DNA from: Bog-473 sp963730395
GTDB taxonomy: Bacteria > Actinomycetota > Acidimicrobiia > Acidimicrobiales > RAAP-2
Assembly: GCA_963730395.1 (NCBI GenBank)
Contig: CAVSSK010000007.1
Span: forward strand, 1 to 64,000
Direction: 5' to 3'
DNA: 64,000 nucleotides
Positions 62,070 to 64,000 of this stretch are shown in pieces. The translations under genes were made by a program, and so were the position numbers. The first letter of the stretch is position 1; each line of letters opens with the position of its first letter. The notes below the pieces were generated by a model. It searched no databases. It was not told the origin of the DNA and saw only the letters and a program-made list of their open reading frames with translations.

Positions 62070-63749
62070 AGCGGTCCGTCCCCGTCGGGGAGGTGCGCCG
62101 CCTCGGTGACCGTGCCTTCCTGATCGGCAGCGCGGACCCGGTGTCGGGCCGGGCCCTGGCGCGGGCGCTCGAGGTCGCGCTGGCCGGGTCGGGACAGGTC
62201 GAAGTGGTGTGCGGGTTCGCCACGGTCGCCGTGCTGGTGCCCGACGTCGACGCGGAGCTCGAGGCGGTGCGGGCCGTCGCCCAACAGGTGGTCGCCGCCC
62301 GCGCCGCGCACGGCGAAGGAGGCGGCGATCCTCCCGGCCGGTTCCTGACCATCCCGTGCACCTTCGACGGGCCCGACCTACCCGAGGTCGCGGCCGTGGT
62401 CGGGTTGGACCCGGGCGCGGTCGTGGCCCAGCTGACGGCGCGGCCCCTCACCGCCGCCGTCGTGGGCTTCTCGCCCGGCTTCGCCTACCTCGACGGGTTG
62501 CCCGAGGCGCTGGCTGCGCGTCCCCCGACGCGCCCGCCCGCGCCCACGGGTGCCCGCGGGCTCCGTCGCCCTCGCCAACGGGCACGCCGCCGTGTACCCG
62601 ACGGCGTCACCGGGTGGCTGGCAGCTCGTGGGTCGCACCGCCGCCACCCTCCTCTCACCCGAGCGCCCCCCCTACGCGGTGCTGGCCCCGGGGGACCGGG
62701 TGCAGCTGACCGTGGCCGACACCGCCCTCGAGGGTGAGCGCGAACCGAGCGCGGTGCCGGCGTGGGCGCCGCCCGCCGGCGCCTGCGCCGCCTTCGAGGT
62801 CGTCGCACCGGGGCTGCGCGCCGTTGTGCAGGACGGCGGCCGGCGTGGTGTGGCCGCCGTCGGGGTCCCGGCCGCGGGGCCGGCCGACCCGGTGTCGTTC
62901 ACCCTGGCCAACCGCCTCGTCGGCAACGCGCCGTCGTCCGGGACGCTCGAGCTCACGGGAGGCGGGACACGGCTGCGCTGCCGAGGACGGTGCCATGTCG
63001 CGGTGGTGGGCGCCGCACCCGAGCTGCGCGTCGACGGCGCCGCGGTCCCCTCGGCCCAAGTCCTGCCCCTCGAGCCGGGCCAGGTGCTCGAAGTGGGGCC
63101 GCTGCGGCGGGGTTGCCGCACCTATGTCGCGGTGGCAGGCGGGATCCTCGGGCCCGAGGTGTTCGGGAGCAGCGCCAGCGACGAGCTCTGCGGTCTGGGT
63201 GCGGGGCCCCTCAACGCTGGGCAGCTCCTCTCGGCCGGCCCGTGGGCGCCGCCGCTCGGCGACCACCTGGGCCCCGGCGCGGCGAGCGAGGTGGAGGCCG
63301 GCGCCGTCGTGGAGCTCCGCGTCGTGCCGGGCCCGCACCCCGAGTGGTTCGAGCCGGGCTCCTTCGAGCGCCTGGTCGACGCCGTGTTCGACGTCGAGGG
63401 GGACAGCAACCGGGTCGGCATCCGGCTGCGAGTCAGCGGCGGCGCCGCAGTGGCGCCACGGTCGCGGCCCGGGGACGAACTGGACTCGCAGGGCGTCGTC
63501 ACCGGGGCCGTGCAGGTGCCGCCAGGAGGTGACCCGGTCATCCTCATGCCGGACCACGCCACCCTCGGGGGGTACCCCGTGCTGGCCGTGGTGGCGTCGG
63601 TCGACCACGGCCTGCTCGGTCAGTGCGCGCCGGGCACGCGGGTGCGGTTGGTCCCCTTCGCGCACCACGAGGCGGATGCGGCATGGCGGGCCGGCCGGCG
63701 CGCCCTCGCCGCGGCCGTCGTTGGCCACTACCCGCTGGCGGCCGGCTGA
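62066..63749 (+). CDS. Fused 5-oxoprolinase subunits PxpB-PxpC (one frame break near 62545)
   Basis: N-terminal KipI/PxpB part: VRRLGDRAFLIGSADP, IPCTFDGPDLPEVAAVVGL and VVGFSPGFAYLDGLPEAL; after one extra base near 62545, PAGSVALANGHAAVYPTASPGGWQLVGRT. The KipA/PxpC part: FEVVAPGLRAVVQDGGRRGVAAVGVPAAGPADPVSF, LVGNAPSSGTLELTGGG and the end GGYPVLAVVASVDHGLLGQ. About 561 residues. Carries the ATP-dependent phosphorylation half of the oxoprolinase reaction. The B-C fusion is known in actinobacteria. Convergent with the TauE gene, 2 bp apart. Confidence 0.9.
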
Positions 63750-63751
63750 GG

Positions 63752-64000
63752 TCAGACCAGCAGCTTGACCGCGGTGCCCACGCCGATGACCACGACCACG
63801 GCGCGTAGCGCCGGAGCGGGAAGGGCGAGTGCCAGGCGGGCCCCCACGTAGCCGCCGGCGAGGCTCCCGAGCGCGAGTAGCCCGACGGCCTCCCACGCCA
63901 GTCCCCCGTGGATGACGAAGACCACGGCGGCGATGCCGTTGACGATCATGGAGAGCACGGCGCGCAGGCCGCTCGTGTGGGCGAGGGACACCGGCAGCGC
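63752..64000 (-). CDS. TauE/SafE-family membrane permease, C-terminal part
   Basis: The frame is open to the right edge. Visible: ALPVSLAHTSGLRAVLSMIVNGIAAVVFVIHGGLAW, AVGLLALGSLAGGYVGARLALALP and a final helix LRAVVVVIGVGTAVKLL. The GGYVGARLA segment and the terminal helices are typical of sulfite/sulfonate exporter TauE family proteins. The substrate cannot be told from the C-terminus. Confidence 0.8.
   Translation of the reverse strand, partial: ALPVSLAHTSGLRAVLSMIVNGIAAVVFVIHGGLAWEAVGLLALGSLAGGYVGARLALALPAPALRAVVVVIGVGTAVKLLV

Overview
The window looks like chromosomal DNA from a high-GC actinobacterium, most likely an Acidimicrobiia-type lineage (inference). The clues are very high G+C coding DNA, frequent GTG starts and 4-base stop/start overlaps (ATGA, GTGA), several TANNNT -10 boxes 6-9 nt from start codons (leaderless style), a HemQ-type haem pathway gene, a CIRCE-controlled groEL, a CysO-like sulfur carrier next to thrC, and a secreted protein with tandem 42-residue GYWLVASDGG repeats that I associate with Acidimicrobiia. 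No CRISPR array, rRNA operon or intact transposase was seen.

Layout. 1-3.6 kb: a truncated lipoprotein gene, a polytopic membrane/SCO1 copper-chaperone gene and an ECF sigma gene, with many reading-frame breaks. 3.6-5.26 kb: gene-poor remnant DNA (small ORF plus excisionase-like HTH, RHH antitoxin-like ORF, stub of a PIN-like toxin) ending at a half tRNA-Thr gene; probably a decayed integrative element. 5.3-12.4 kb: housekeeping block with LytR_C-domain protein, otsB, otsA, gpgS (trehalose and glucosylglycerate solutes), an S-box (SAM) riboswitch in front of thrC-cysO, then CIRCE-groEL. 12.6-15.8 kb: hemQ-larE-NIL operon, a Cys-rich small protein, Nudix and GNAT genes. 15.8-17.6 kb: secreted repeat protein. 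17.7-22 kb: divergent tetR / SRPBCC-cupin-MBL-MFS operon around a shared operator. 22-26.9 kb: lipoprotein, DinB-like and amidase genes, WYL regulator with divergent DinB gene, and a DsbA/FrnE protein. 26.9-31.2 kb: larB-larC-PLP decarboxylase operon divergent from pheA. 31-39.6 kb: transporters, an amidohydrolase with two VOC proteins, a DGPF/ECF42 sigma pair and a FEN-like exonuclease. 39.6-42.8 kb: GNAT-AAA+ fusion, membrane-anchored GH43 and a paralogous anchor protein. 42.8-50.4 kb: branched-chain-type ABC importer (livF, livG, fused livHM, livK) and a quinone oxidoreductase/sulfotransferase frame. 50.5-57 kb: tRNA-Ser(TGA), an ABC-permease remnant, a VOC gene, typA, two degenerate RecB-nuclease-fold proteins, patatin and methyltransferase. 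57-64 kb: lhr helicase, pxpA-pxpBC (5-oxoprolinase) and the end of a TauE/SafE permease.

Functional links. Three nickel-pincer cofactor genes (larB, larC, larE) lie at two loci about 15 kb apart, with no larA in view. OtsA/OtsB and GpgS suggest osmoadaptation. The SAM riboswitch ties threonine synthase to methionine/SAM status.

Caution. About one gene in five outside the first 4 kb carries a frame break, and nearly all need removal of a single extra base, so most are probably sequence errors rather than pseudogenes. Coordinates for those genes span the reconstructed gene. The same artefact probably explains two apparent fusions (cupin-MBL-MFS and oxidoreductase-sulfotransferase).
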